A DNA stretch of 64,000 nt, taken from Pseudomonadota bacterium (GTDB lineage: Bacteria > Pseudomonadota > Alphaproteobacteria > Rhizobiales > Xanthobacteraceae). Below the pieces are notes generated by a model. That model ran no database searches and had not been told where the DNA came from. It saw only the letters and a list, made by a program, of their open reading frames with translations. Shown here in pieces: positions 8,172-16,383 of this stretch. Position numbers and translations under genes: made by a program. How positions within the stretch are numbered: the first letter of the stretch is position 1; each line of letters starts with the position of its first letter. The stretch is taken from the NCBI GenBank assembly GCA_023435725.1, contig JAEYRD010000069.1:1-64000 (forward strand), read 5' to 3'.

Positions 8172-8912
8172 ATGGAGCTCAAGCGGGCCGCCGAAGGCGA
8201 AAAAGGGTTCGAGAAGGTGTTCGCCTTCTTGCGCGAGCGCCTGCTCGCGGGCTCGCTCAAGCCCGGCGACCGCCTGATCTCCGAACGCGAGCTTGCCACC
8301 CAACTCGGCGTCAGCCGGCCGATCGTCCGCGAGGCGCTACGCGCCCTCACCGTGCTCGGCATCGTCGAGATCCGCGACCGCATCGGCACGGTCGTGACGC
8401 GGCCGGACGTTTCTGTTCTGAATGACTTCTTCACCTTCGCGCTGGCCCAGCAGGCGGACATGCTCGACGACGTCATGCAGGCGCGCGTCGCTATCGAATG
8501 CCAGGCGATCCGGCTCGCCTGCGAACGCGCCAACATTGCCGATTTCGAACGCCTGCAGCGCGCACTTGCGAAGATCGGGGAGACGATCGACGAGGCAGAC
8601 GCCGGCGGCATGGCCGACTTCGAATTCCATCGCGCCATCGTCGTGGCATCGCATTCGGAGACGCTGACGGTTCTGCACAGTTCGATGGCGGGCCTGCTGA
8701 CGCATTCGCATCGCAGCCGTCGCGAACTGGTGCAGGCCTTTCCGTCGATGAAGACGTATCTGATCGACGATCACCGGCGCATCTTCGAAGCTGTCATCGC
8801 GCGCGATCCGGAGCGGGCGGACGCGACGTTGCGCAAGCATTTTGCCATCGGCGACGAATACCGGCGACGCGCCCTCGTCGGCGACATGGACAAGACGAGC
8901 GCCTCACGCTGA
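8172..8912 (+). CDS. GntR-family transcriptional regulator, FCD (FadR) subfamily
   Basis: The 246-residue protein has an N-terminal winged helix (FLRERLLAGSLKPGDRLISERELATQLGVSRPIVREALRAL, about residues 17-57) and a C-terminal FCD ligand domain with the metal-binding pattern (DFEFHRAIVVASHS and DDHRRIFEAVIARD). Such regulators usually sense an organic or sugar acid. An in-frame TTG at 8112 would add 20 residues, but the ATG at 8172 follows GAGACAGGG and the upstream stretch holds the operator, so 8172 is chosen. It heads the transport/catabolic operon that follows and probably represses it in the absence of substrate. Confidence 0.92.
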   Translation: MELKRAAEGEKGFEKVFAFLRERLLAGSLKPGDRLISERELATQLGVSRPIVREALRALTVLGIVEIRDRIGTVVTRPDVSVLNDFFTFALAQQADMLDDVMQARVAIECQAIRLACERANIADFERLQRALAKIGETIDEADAGGMADFEFHRAIVVASHSETLTVLHSSMAGLLTHSHRSRRELVQAFPSMKTYLIDDHRRIFEAVIARDPERADATLRKHFAIGDEYRRRALVGDMDKTSASR

Positions 8913-8966
8913 TCGCGGCGAGCCAAGCCAACAAGAGACAAATCAACCAAGAAACGGGCTGATAAC

Positions 8967-9866
8967 ATGGGACGGAACGACAAGGGCAATGTTGGCTTCA
9001 TCGGCATCGGGACGATGGGCCGCGAGATGGTCCGCAATCTTCTGATGGCCGGGCACTCGGTTCGTGTCTTCGATCTCAACGAGGCCGCACAGGCCGACAG
9101 CGTCAAGGAAGGCGCCGGGCGCGCCAAGAGTCCGGCCGATGCAGCGCAAGGCGCCGACATCGTCATCACGATGCTGCCCGACACGCCCCATGTCGAGGCA
9201 ACCATTTATGGCGAGCACGGCCTCCTGAAGTCTCCTCCACCCGGCAAGCTCATTGTCGACATGAGCACGATCTCGCCGGTCGCCGTCCGCCGCATCTACG
9301 CCGACCTGCAAAAGGCCGCCGTCAGCTTCATCGACGCGCCGGTCTCGGGCGGGCCGGTGGGCGCCAAGAACGCCGCGCTCTCGATCATGGCCGGCGGCGA
9401 TGCGGCCGCGTTCGCGCAGGCTGAACCGTTCTTCCGCGCGGTGGGCACGACCATCACGCATGTCGGCGCGTCCGGCGCCGGCCAGACCGTGAAACTCTGC
9501 AATCAACTCATCTGCGGCATCAACATTCAGGCGATCTGCGAGGCGCTCGCACTGGGACGCGCCTCGGGTGTCGATCTCAACTTGCTCCGCCGGGTGCTGC
9601 TCGGCGGCTCGGCAGCGTCGTGGATGCTGGACAAGCTCGGCCCCTCCATGATCGAGGGCGACGTTGGCGCCGGCTTCCGCATCGACCTGATGTTGAAGGA
9701 CCTCCGCCTAGTGCAGGAACATGCGCAAGCGCTGAGCGTGCCTTTGCCCGGCACCGCGCTCGTCACCAGCCAATATGTCGATGCACGCGCGCACGGAGAA
9801 GGAAACAACGGCAATCAGGCGCTGTTCCGCGTCTATGACCGCATGACCAACAAGGTGACCGGCTGA
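8967..9866 (+). CDS. NAD(P)-dependent beta-hydroxyacid dehydrogenase
   Basis: The 299-residue protein belongs to the 3-hydroxyisobutyrate / tartronate semialdehyde reductase family. The N-terminal dinucleotide site is VGFIGIGTMGREMVRNLL. The substrate-binding motif DAPVSGGPVGAKNAALSIMAGG is conserved, and the catalytic lysine lies in GAGQTVKLCNQL. It probably reduces a semialdehyde or oxidises a hydroxyacid made from the imported compound. It lies 54 bases after the regulator and 10 bases before the first permease gene, clearly in the same operon. The exact substrate cannot be read from the sequence. Confidence 0.9.
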   Translation: MGRNDKGNVGFIGIGTMGREMVRNLLMAGHSVRVFDLNEAAQADSVKEGAGRAKSPADAAQGADIVITMLPDTPHVEATIYGEHGLLKSPPPGKLIVDMSTISPVAVRRIYADLQKAAVSFIDAPVSGGPVGAKNAALSIMAGGDAAAFAQAEPFFRAVGTTITHVGASGAGQTVKLCNQLICGINIQAICEALALGRASGVDLNLLRRVLLGGSAASWMLDKLGPSMIEGDVGAGFRIDLMLKDLRLVQEHAQALSVPLPGTALVTSQYVDARAHGEGNNGNQALFRVYDRMTNKVTG

Positions 9867-9876
9867 CCCGACGGCG

Positions 9877-10560
9877 ATGAGCCTTCAACTCGACTTTCCC
9901 GCAGTGCTGGAGCGTTGGCCGAGTTTTCTCGCCGGCGCCGCCCTCACGCTGGAGCTGGCAGCCTTCGCGACGGTGCTCGGCGCCCTCCTCGGCACGCTCG
10001 CGGCGGTCGGGCGCGGCATGCACAACGCGCTGATCTCGCGCGCCTGCAGAGTCTACGTCGAGGCCATCCGCAACACGCCGCTGCTGGTGCAGATCTTCCT
10101 GGTCTATTTCGGCCTCGCCAGCCTGGGGCTGAAACTGTCCGCCTTCACGGTGGCCGTGGCCGCGCTGACGATCAATGTCGGCGCCTACACCGCCGAGATC
10201 ATGCGCGCCGGTTTCGAGGCGATCCCGCGCGGACAGATCGAGGCTGCCGAAGGGCTGGCACTGTCGCGCCTCCAGATCTACTGGCACATCATCCTGCTGC
10301 CTGCGATCGAGAAGGTCTATCCGGCGCTGACCAGCCAGTTCGTGCTGTTGATGCTGGCCTCCTCGGTCTGCTCGCAGATCTCGGCCGAGGAGCTCACGGC
10401 CGTCGCCAACTACATTCAGTCGGATACCTACCGGGCGTTCGAGACCTACATCATCGTCGCCGTGCTCTACGTCATCCTGTCGCTGGTGATGCGCGCGGGC
10501 TTCTGGGGCCTTGGCCTCGTGCTGTTTCCGCGCCGGCGCCGGCTCGGCACACCGCTGTGA
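9877..10560 (+). CDS. ABC transporter permease, polar amino acid (HisM/GlnP) type
   Basis: The 227-residue inner-membrane protein has several hydrophobic segments and the EAA loop (EAAEGLALSRLQIYWHIILLPAI) that contacts the ATPase. The N-terminal part (AGAALTLELAAFATVLGALLG) and VEAIRNTPLLVQIFLVYFG are signatures of the His/Glu/Gln/Arg permease family. It works with the second permease, ATPase and binding protein encoded just downstream. The overlapping or near-overlapping gene ends indicate translational coupling. Confidence 0.93.
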   Translation: MSLQLDFPAVLERWPSFLAGAALTLELAAFATVLGALLGTLAAVGRGMHNALISRACRVYVEAIRNTPLLVQIFLVYFGLASLGLKLSAFTVAVAALTINVGAYTAEIMRAGFEAIPRGQIEAAEGLALSRLQIYWHIILLPAIEKVYPALTSQFVLLMLASSVCSQISAEELTAVANYIQSDTYRAFETYIIVAVLYVILSLVMRAGFWGLGLVLFPRRRRLGTPL

Positions 10561-10561
10561 G

Positions 10562-11236
10562 ATGACCATGGGCGGACATCTCAACATCAATCATTTGATG
10601 TTCCTCGGCCAGGGCGCGCTGTGGACGATGGGACTGTCCGTGATCGCATTGATCGGCGGGGGCATCGTCGGCTTCGTGATTGCACTCGCGCGGATCTCGC
10701 CGCTCAAATCGGTACGGCTCGCCAGCGCCGTCTATGTTCAGCTCGTTCAAGGCACACCGCTGCTCGTCATCCTCTTTCTCGGCTATTTCGGCCTCGCCGC
10801 AATCGGATTCCAGGTCTCGCCGCTTGCCGCCGCTGGAGCCTCCCTCACGCTCTATGTCGCCGCCTATCTAGGCGAGATCTGGCGCGGCTGCATCGAGTCC
10901 GTGCCGAAGCCGCAATGGGAAGCCGCCGAAGGCCTCGCGCTGAGCCGGACCCAGCGCATGATGAAGGTGATCCTGCCGCAGGCGATCCGCATCGCGACGC
11001 CGCCCACCGTCGGCTTCATGGTGCAGATCATCAAGAACACTTCGCTCGCCTCCGTCGTCGGCTTCGTCGAGCTGATGCGCTCGGGCCAGATCGTCAACAA
11101 CTCGCTGTTCGAGCCGTTCATCATCTACGCCATCATCGCCGTCGTTTATTTCGCCATGTGCTATCCCCTGTCGCTGTTCAGCCAGAGGCTGGAACGGCGG
11201 ATGGGGCGCGGCAGGTCCAACCTCGCGCCAGCCTGA
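10562..11236 (+). CDS. ABC transporter permease, polar amino acid type (second subunit)
   Basis: The 224-residue paralogue of the preceding permease has the same VQLVQGTPLLVILFLGYFG segment and the EAA loop EAAEGLALSRTQRMMKVILPQAI. The ATG at 10562 comes directly after the preceding stop (TGAgATG), so translation is coupled; an ATG at 10568 is also possible. An upstream in-frame extension into the previous gene is an artefact. It is a heterodimer partner in the import channel. Confidence 0.92.
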   Translation: MTMGGHLNINHLMFLGQGALWTMGLSVIALIGGGIVGFVIALARISPLKSVRLASAVYVQLVQGTPLLVILFLGYFGLAAIGFQVSPLAAAGASLTLYVAAYLGEIWRGCIESVPKPQWEAAEGLALSRTQRMMKVILPQAIRIATPPTVGFMVQIIKNTSLASVVGFVELMRSGQIVNNSLFEPFIIYAIIAVVYFAMCYPLSLFSQRLERRMGRGRSNLAPA

Positions 11237-11237
11237 C

Positions 11238-11996
11238 ATGCAGCAGAACCCCTCCCCCTCCGAACCGATCGTGTCGCTCCGCGACGTGCAGAAGAGCTTT
11301 GGCCCGCTCCGCGTGCTCGATGGCGTCTCCTTTGCCGTCGAGCGCGGCGAAGTTCTGACGCTCATCGGCCGCTCTGGCTCCGGCAAGAGCACGGCGCTGC
11401 GCTGCATCGACCGTTTCGAGAAGGTCGACGGCGGCGAAATCGTCGTTTGCGGGCATCGGGTCGACCGTCCGGACGTCGATCTGCGTGCGCTCCGCCAGGA
11501 CGTCGGCATCGTCTTCCAGAGCTACAATCTGTTTCCGCACCTCACGATCGAGCAGAACATCACCCTCGCCCCCTGCGCGGTGAAAGGTATGGCTGCGTCG
11601 CAGGCCAGGGACCTCGCGCGCAAGGTGCTGGCGCAGGTCGGGCTCGAGGAGAAACTGCACGCCTATCCCGAGCAACTCTCGGGCGGCCAGCAGCAGCGCG
11701 CGGCGATCGCCCGCTCGCTCGCCATGCAGCCGAAGGTCATGCTGTTCGACGAAGTCACCTCGGCGCTCGATCCCGAGCTCACCGCCGAGGTGCTGAAGGT
11801 GATCGAGCAACTGGCGGCTGACGGCATGACCATGGTGATGGTCACCCACGAGATGGGTTTTGCCAAAGGCATCGCCGACCGGATCGTCTTCATGCATCGC
11901 GGCAAGGTCCACGAGACCGGACCCGCCTCGATCCTGACATCGCCAACGACGCCCGAGCTCATGCAGTTCGTCGGCACAGGAAACCTGAAATCATAA
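11238..11996 (+). CDS. ABC transporter ATP-binding protein, polar amino acid (GlnQ/HisP) type
   Basis: The 252-residue ATPase has Walker A GRSGSGKST, the Q-loop FQSYNLFPHLT, the signature LSGGQQQRAAIARSL, Walker B VMLFDEVTSALDPE and the switch histidine in MVMVTHEMGFA. It starts one base after the permease stop, so it belongs to the same polycistronic message. It energises import through the two permeases. Confidence 0.95.
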   Translation: MQQNPSPSEPIVSLRDVQKSFGPLRVLDGVSFAVERGEVLTLIGRSGSGKSTALRCIDRFEKVDGGEIVVCGHRVDRPDVDLRALRQDVGIVFQSYNLFPHLTIEQNITLAPCAVKGMAASQARDLARKVLAQVGLEEKLHAYPEQLSGGQQQRAAIARSLAMQPKVMLFDEVTSALDPELTAEVLKVIEQLAADGMTMVMVTHEMGFAKGIADRIVFMHRGKVHETGPASILTSPTTPELMQFVGTGNLKS

Positions 11997-12015
11997 CAGG
12001 AGAGGAGAACCAGGG

Positions 12016-12810
12016 ATGACAAACAAGAAACTGCTCGGAGCAGCGGCAACGCTGTGCGGCCTCGTGATGATGGCCGCCACGCCGGCATCGGCCGACCTGC
12101 TCGACGACATCATGCAGGCCAAGAAGATTCGCATCTCGACGGACGTCGCCATTCCGCCCTCGGGCATGATGGACAGCAGCATGAAGCCAACCGGCTCCGA
12201 CGTCGAAGTGGCGCAGTTGCTCGCCAAGGATTGGGGGCTCGAGCTCGAATTCATCCAGACCACCGGCGCGACCCGTATCCCCAACGTCCTGACCGGCAAA
12301 GCAGACATCATCATTTCGACCCTGTCGGTGACCCCGGATCGCGCCAAGGTGATCGATTTCACCAAGCGCTACGCGACGCTGCAATCGGACATCGGCTGCC
12401 TGAAGTCGTCGACCGTGAAGGATTGGCCCGAGCTGAAAGACAAGTCGATCGGCGTCTCGCGCGGCACGACGCAGGATACGGCCTTGTCCAACATGAAGGA
12501 CAAGGACCTCAAGATCGCCCGCTACGATGACGACGCCACCATGGTGACGGCGGCCGTCTCCGGCCAGGTCGACTGCGTCGGCTCGTCCGCGACGATCATC
12601 AACCAGATCGGCGTGAAGAATCCGGCCCGCGTCTTCGAGTCCCGGATTCCGCTGGCGACCTTCGACCTCGCCATCGGCCTGAAGAAGGGCGAGCAGCGCC
12701 TGATGGACAAGCTCAACGCCTGGATCGCCGAGAACGTCAAGAACGGCAAGCTCAACGCGATCTACAAGAAGTTCCACGGCGTCGAGCTGCCGCCCGACAT
12801 GCGTGGCTGA
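12016..12810 (+). CDS. periplasmic solute-binding protein, family 3
   Basis: The 264-residue protein has a signal peptide ending near TPASA, then a family 3 bilobal binding domain (KKIRISTDVAIPPSGMMD, GSDVEVAQLLAKDWGLELEFI, GKADIIISTLSVTPDRAKVIDFTKRY). The Arg in TPDR and the Asp in the second lobe (QVDCVG) are the usual ligand contacts. In classic amino-acid binders these residues hold the alpha-amino acid group, but the operon context suggests a substrate that feeds a hydroxyacid dehydrogenase and an isomerase. A GGAGAGGAG ribosome binding site precedes it. It is followed by a hairpin before the last gene. Confidence 0.92.
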   Translation: MTNKKLLGAAATLCGLVMMAATPASADLLDDIMQAKKIRISTDVAIPPSGMMDSSMKPTGSDVEVAQLLAKDWGLELEFIQTTGATRIPNVLTGKADIIISTLSVTPDRAKVIDFTKRYATLQSDIGCLKSSTVKDWPELKDKSIGVSRGTTQDTALSNMKDKDLKIARYDDDATMVTAAVSGQVDCVGSSATIINQIGVKNPARVFESRIPLATFDLAIGLKKGEQRLMDKLNAWIAENVKNGKLNAIYKKFHGVELPPDMRG

Positions 12811-12821
12811 ACCACATAGAA

Positions 12822-12852
12822 ACCGTGACAGTCGTTTTCCGGCTGTCACGGT
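12822..12852. terminator. perfect intercistronic stem-loop
   Basis: ACCGTGACAG (12822-12831) pairs perfectly with CTGTCACGGT (12843-12852) around an 11-base loop. It lies between the binding-protein gene and the RpiB-like gene and has no T-run. It may slow 3' decay so that the binding protein is made in excess, or it may be an attenuator for the last gene. Confidence 0.6.
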
Positions 12853-12880
12853 CAATGCAAATTCCAAAGAAGGAAATCAT

Positions 12881-13327
12881 ATGCGCCTCGTCATCGGATC
12901 CGACCACGCCGGCTGGCCGCTCAAGCAAACCGTCATCGATCACATCCGCAGCCTTGGCCACGACGTCGTCGATGTCGGCTCCTATGACGACAAGCCGGTG
13001 GATTTCCCCGACATTGCGCGGGCCGTGGCGCAGAAGGTGACTTCGGGCGAAGCAGCCCGGGGCATCATGGTGTGCGGTACCGGCGTCGGCGCTTCCATCG
13101 CGGCCAACAAGATGAAGGGTATCCGCGCCGCGGTCTGCCACGACATCCATTCCGCCCACCAGAGCGTCGAGCACGACGACGTCAACGTCATGTGCATCGG
13201 CGCGCAGATCGTCGGCGCCTGGCTCGCCGTCGATCTGGTCTCGTCCTATCTCTCGGCCGAATTCTCGACGGACGAGGATTTCCGCCGCCGCGTGGAGAAG
13301 TTGCGCGTCATGGACGAGCAAGGCTGA
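12881..13327 (+). CDS. RpiB/LacAB-family sugar-phosphate isomerase
   Basis: The 148-residue protein starts MRLVIGSDHAGWPLKQTV, the family hallmark for the phosphate-binding loop. Cys65 in VCGTGVGASIAANK is the expected general base and His98 in SVEHDDVN the ring-opening histidine. It converts between an aldose and a ketose phosphate; in other bacteria family members act on ribose-5-P, allose-6-P or tetrose phosphates. The ATG at 12881 follows AAGAAGGAAA; the longer frame from 12803 runs through the stem-loop and is rejected. It closes the transport operon, which lacks a visible sugar kinase. Confidence 0.9.
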   Translation: MRLVIGSDHAGWPLKQTVIDHIRSLGHDVVDVGSYDDKPVDFPDIARAVAQKVTSGEAARGIMVCGTGVGASIAANKMKGIRAAVCHDIHSAHQSVEHDDVNVMCIGAQIVGAWLAVDLVSSYLSAEFSTDEDFRRRVEKLRVMDEQG

Positions 13328-13350
13328 CGGCCGCACTGCTGCTCATCTTC

Positions 13351-13466
13351 CGTCATTGGGAGCCAACGGGTCCGCGCGAAGCGCGGCCCGATGACAGGCT
13401 CCGCGAAGCGATCCAGAGTCTTTCCGCGGCGACAGTCTGGATTGCTTCGCTACGCTCGCAATGACG
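13351..13466. repeat. dispersed palindromic repeat, CGTCATTGCGAGCG family (copy 1)
   Basis: The ends are CGTCATTGGGAG and CTCGCAATGACG, with the inner inverted part GATCCAGAGTCTTTCCGCGG / CAGTCTGGATTGCTTCGC. Compared with copies at 50729 and 52610 it carries an extra GC-rich segment in its left half. It lies in the gap after the RpiB-like gene and could form a long hairpin. Confidence 0.65.
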
Positions 13467-13582
13467 AAGCTTAAGCAATTTCGCGCGAAATTCCCCAATA
13501 TCGTCCTGGCGAATATTTGGCAGCCCCATTCACCCGTACCACTCCCTCCGGCTAGACTGCTCCGATTCCAGGAGTTCCGTCC

Positions 13583-14308
13583 TTGGCCTTCCTGTTCGTC
13601 CTCACCGTCGGCCTCATCGCCGGCACCATCTCAGGCATCGTCGGCACCGGATCGTCGATCATGCTGATGCCGGTGCTGGTCTATGCCTATGGGCCGAAGG
13701 AAGCCGTGCCGATCATGGCGGTCGCCTCCGTGATGGCGAACTTCTCGCGGATCCTGGCCTGGTGGCGCGAGGTCGACTGGCGGGCCTGCGCGACCTATTC
13801 GGTCACGGGCATTCCGGCCGCAGCGCTCGGCGCGCGCACGCTGCTGGCGTTGCCCTCGCACACCGTCGATCTCGCCATCGGCATCTTCCTGATCGCGATG
13901 GTGCCGCTGCGGCATTGGCTGGCGCGGCACGATCTCAAGGCCAATCTCTGGCATCTTGCGATCGGCGGGGCCATCATCGGTTATCTCACCGGCATCGTCG
14001 TCTCGACGGGCCCGCTCAGTGTACCGCTGTTCCTGTTCTACGGCCTTAGCAGAGGTGCGTTCCTCGCAACCGAGGCCGCCTCCTCGCTCGGCCTCTACTT
14101 CGCGAAATCCGTGACCTTCGAGCGTTTCGGCGCGCTGACCGGCGACGTCTTCATCAAGGGCCTGATCGCAGGCTCCTCGCTGATGGCAGGCGCCTTCATC
14201 GCCAAACGCTTCGTGCTGCACCTCAAGCCGGACATGTTCCGCCTGGTAATGGACGCGATCATGATCGCGGCCGGCCTCTCCATGCTCTGGAATGCGACGC
14301 AGCCGTGA
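13583..14308 (+). CDS. TSUP (TauE/SafE) family membrane permease
   Basis: The 241-residue protein has about seven to eight hydrophobic segments and the family opening GLIAGTISGIVGTGSSIMLMPVL, repeated in diverged form in the second half (GGAIIGYLTGIVVSTGPLSVPLFLF). TSUP proteins move sulfite, sulfonates, organosulfur compounds or other small anions across the inner membrane. The start is a TTG at 13583, eight bases after AGGAG, with no better ATG nearby. No sulfur metabolism gene is adjacent, so the substrate is open. It converges with the GGDEF-EAL gene only 11 bases away. Confidence 0.85.
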   Translation: MAFLFVLTVGLIAGTISGIVGTGSSIMLMPVLVYAYGPKEAVPIMAVASVMANFSRILAWWREVDWRACATYSVTGIPAAALGARTLLALPSHTVDLAIGIFLIAMVPLRHWLARHDLKANLWHLAIGGAIIGYLTGIVVSTGPLSVPLFLFYGLSRGAFLATEAASSLGLYFAKSVTFERFGALTGDVFIKGLIAGSSLMAGAFIAKRFVLHLKPDMFRLVMDAIMIAAGLSMLWNATQP

Positions 14309-14319
14309 TCGCGCAGCGC

Positions 14320-16383
14320 TCAGGCGGCAAATTCGGGTGCGATCGATGGGCTGTCGGCGAGAACGACACTCACGGGCCCCGCCTCGAGCCACTGCAGCAC
14401 CGCCTCGAGCGGCTGCGGATGCTGGTAGAGGAAGCCCTGTCCGAGCCTCACGCCCATCTCGCGCACGGCCCGCGCCTGCTCGGCGCGCTCGACGCCTTCC
14501 GCGACAAGCGTTAGCCCCAATGTGCCCGCGAGCGATGCGATGACGCCGACGATCGCCTTGTCTTCTGCGCTGCCCGGGATCTCGCTGATGAAGGCCTTGT
14601 CGATCTTGACCTTGTCCAGCGGGAAACGCCTGAGATGGGCGAGCGAGCTGTAGCCCGTGCCGAAATCGTCGAGCGCAATGGTCGCGCCGAGACGCCGCAG
14701 GCCGTGCAACGTCTCGGACGCGCTGGCGATGTTGTTGATCAGCGATCCCTCGGTGATCTCGAGCTCCAGCGATGAGGCCGCGACTCCGAAGCGCGCGCAG
14801 GTCGCGCGCAGCTCGACGGCGAACGAATGGTCCGCAAGCTCGGACGGCGGCAGGTTGATCGCGATCCGGATCTGCGGCTTGCCGGCGGCAGCCAGGCGTT
14901 GCAGCGCGCGGCAGGCGTCAGTCAGCACATAGCGGGTCAGCCTTGCGTTATTGCCGCTGCGCTCGATCAGCGGCAGGAACTCGCCGGGACCGATCAAGCC
15001 ATGCTCGGGATGGCGCCAGCGAATGAGCGCCTCCAGGCCGACGACGGCATGGCTCTCGAGGTCGACCTGGCTCTGGTACCAGACCTCGAACTGCCCATCG
15101 GAGAAGCCGGTGGAAATGGCGAGTTCAAGATCGCGGCGGCGGCGGTAGTCGCGTTGAAGCGCTTCATCCAGCACGGCAACGGTGCCGGGCGCCTTGCTCT
15201 TGGCATGGTAGAGCGCGATGTCCGCGAGCGCCGGCAGATGCGACAGCTCGGGATCGCCGGCGCGGCGTACGGCAAGGCCAATGCTGGCGCGTGGCACGAC
15301 CTGCTTGTCGTGCAGCAGGATCGGATCAGAAATCGCATCCAGCAGCTGACGCGCGAACGCCTGCGCGGTCGCGGCATTGCTGACCTCGGGACGGATGACG
15401 ACGAATTCGTCGCCGCCGAGCCGCGCGACCCAATCTTCGGGTTCTACCGCGTGACGAAGACGCTCGGAAATGTGAACGAGGAACTTGTCGCCGGCGTCAT
15501 GCCCGAAGGTGTCGTTGATGCCCTTGAAGTCGTCGAGATCGATGAAGCAGAAGGCAATCAGGGAGTCCGGCGAACCGGCATCGCGGCTCAAGGTCACCAG
15601 GCGCTCGGACAACGAGCGGCGATTGGGCAGCCCCGTGAGCGGATCGTGCGAGGCCATGTGCCCGAGCCGGTCCAGCGCGCCCGACGTCGTGTGCTGCATG
15701 GCATTGAAGGCATGTGCGAGCTGTCCGAATTCGTTCGACGACCTGATTTCCGCCGGATAGGCGCGGCCATCCTGCTTGCTGCGCTGGATTGCAGACATGA
15801 TTGCCGCGAGCGGCTTGCCGATGAAGATGTTCGCCGAGATCCTCATCGCGACCATCGTCGCGAGCGTTGCGAGCAGGCCGACGACGAGCAGCAGCAGCAG
15901 CCGGCTGCCGGTGTCGGCGTAGATCGTCGCGTAGGAATAGGCGATCACGATACGGCCGGCCTCAACGGCGATGTTGCCGTTGCGGTAGTCGATCGGACGA
16001 GAAACCTCCGAGACCGCCTGGTCCGCTGGACGCGCCACCACGCGAGCGATCGCTACGCCCGTATCGTCATAGACGGCCACCGCAGCGATGGTCTCGTCGT
16101 GCAAGATCTCGTTGATCACGCTCGTGACCTGGTCGTAACGCATCTTCCAGAGCGGCTCGGCGATCAACTCGGCGCGGCTCTCGGCCGTGCGGGCGATGCG
16201 CGCATCGAGCTGCCGGATCTGCGACCAGAAGCTCGAGACCTCGACGCCGGCGGAGGCGAGCAGCTGCACCACCAGCAACACCGGCACTGTGGCCCAGATC
16301 ATCGCGCGGACCACCGAGCGCGAGCGTGAGGGCGCCGCCGGCGCGTTGCGGACCGGATCGATCATGTCATCACCGCTTCGCAT
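14320..16383 (-). CDS. membrane-bound GGDEF-EAL protein (c-di-GMP turnover)
   Basis: The 687-residue protein has TM1 at about 28-48, a periplasmic domain of about 110 residues, TM2 at about 160-180, a HAMP-like linker, GGDEF (LGGDEFVVI, 322-330) and EAL (GLEALIRW, 449-456). The EAL residues look intact: ELEITEG, DDFGTGYSSL, KIDKAF and VAEGVE are all present. The GGDEF motif is intact, but the inhibitory RxxD site is replaced by E-P-E-D. It could make or degrade c-di-GMP. Its start overlaps the stop of the binding-protein gene by one base (TGATG), so the two are translationally coupled, which suggests that the periplasmic domain reads the state of that binding protein. Confidence 0.93.
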   Translation of the reverse strand: MRSGDDMIDPVRNAPAAPSRSRSVVRAMIWATVPVLLVVQLLASAGVEVSSFWSQIRQLDARIARTAESRAELIAEPLWKMRYDQVTSVINEILHDETIAAVAVYDDTGVAIARVVARPADQAVSEVSRPIDYRNGNIAVEAGRIVIAYSYATIYADTGSRLLLLLVVGLLATLATMVAMRISANIFIGKPLAAIMSAIQRSKQDGRAYPAEIRSSNEFGQLAHAFNAMQHTTSGALDRLGHMASHDPLTGLPNRRSLSERLVTLSRDAGSPDSLIAFCFIDLDDFKGINDTFGHDAGDKFLVHISERLRHAVEPEDWVARLGGDEFVVIRPEVSNAATAQAFARQLLDAISDPILLHDKQVVPRASIGLAVRRAGDPELSHLPALADIALYHAKSKAPGTVAVLDEALQRDYRRRRDLELAISTGFSDGQFEVWYQSQVDLESHAVVGLEALIRWRHPEHGLIGPGEFLPLIERSGNNARLTRYVLTDACRALQRLAAAGKPQIRIAINLPPSELADHSFAVELRATCARFGVAASSLELEITEGSLINNIASASETLHGLRRLGATIALDDFGTGYSSLAHLRRFPLDKVKIDKAFISEIPGSAEDKAIVGVIASLAGTLGLTLVAEGVERAEQARAVREMGVRLGQGFLYQHPQPLEAVLQWLEAGPVSVVLADSPSIAPEFAA

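Noticed and set aside
14827..16329. Long plus-strand frame opposite the GGDEF-EAL gene (500 codons)
   Set aside because: It is an antisense shadow; the minus-strand gene has clear GGDEF and EAL motifs.
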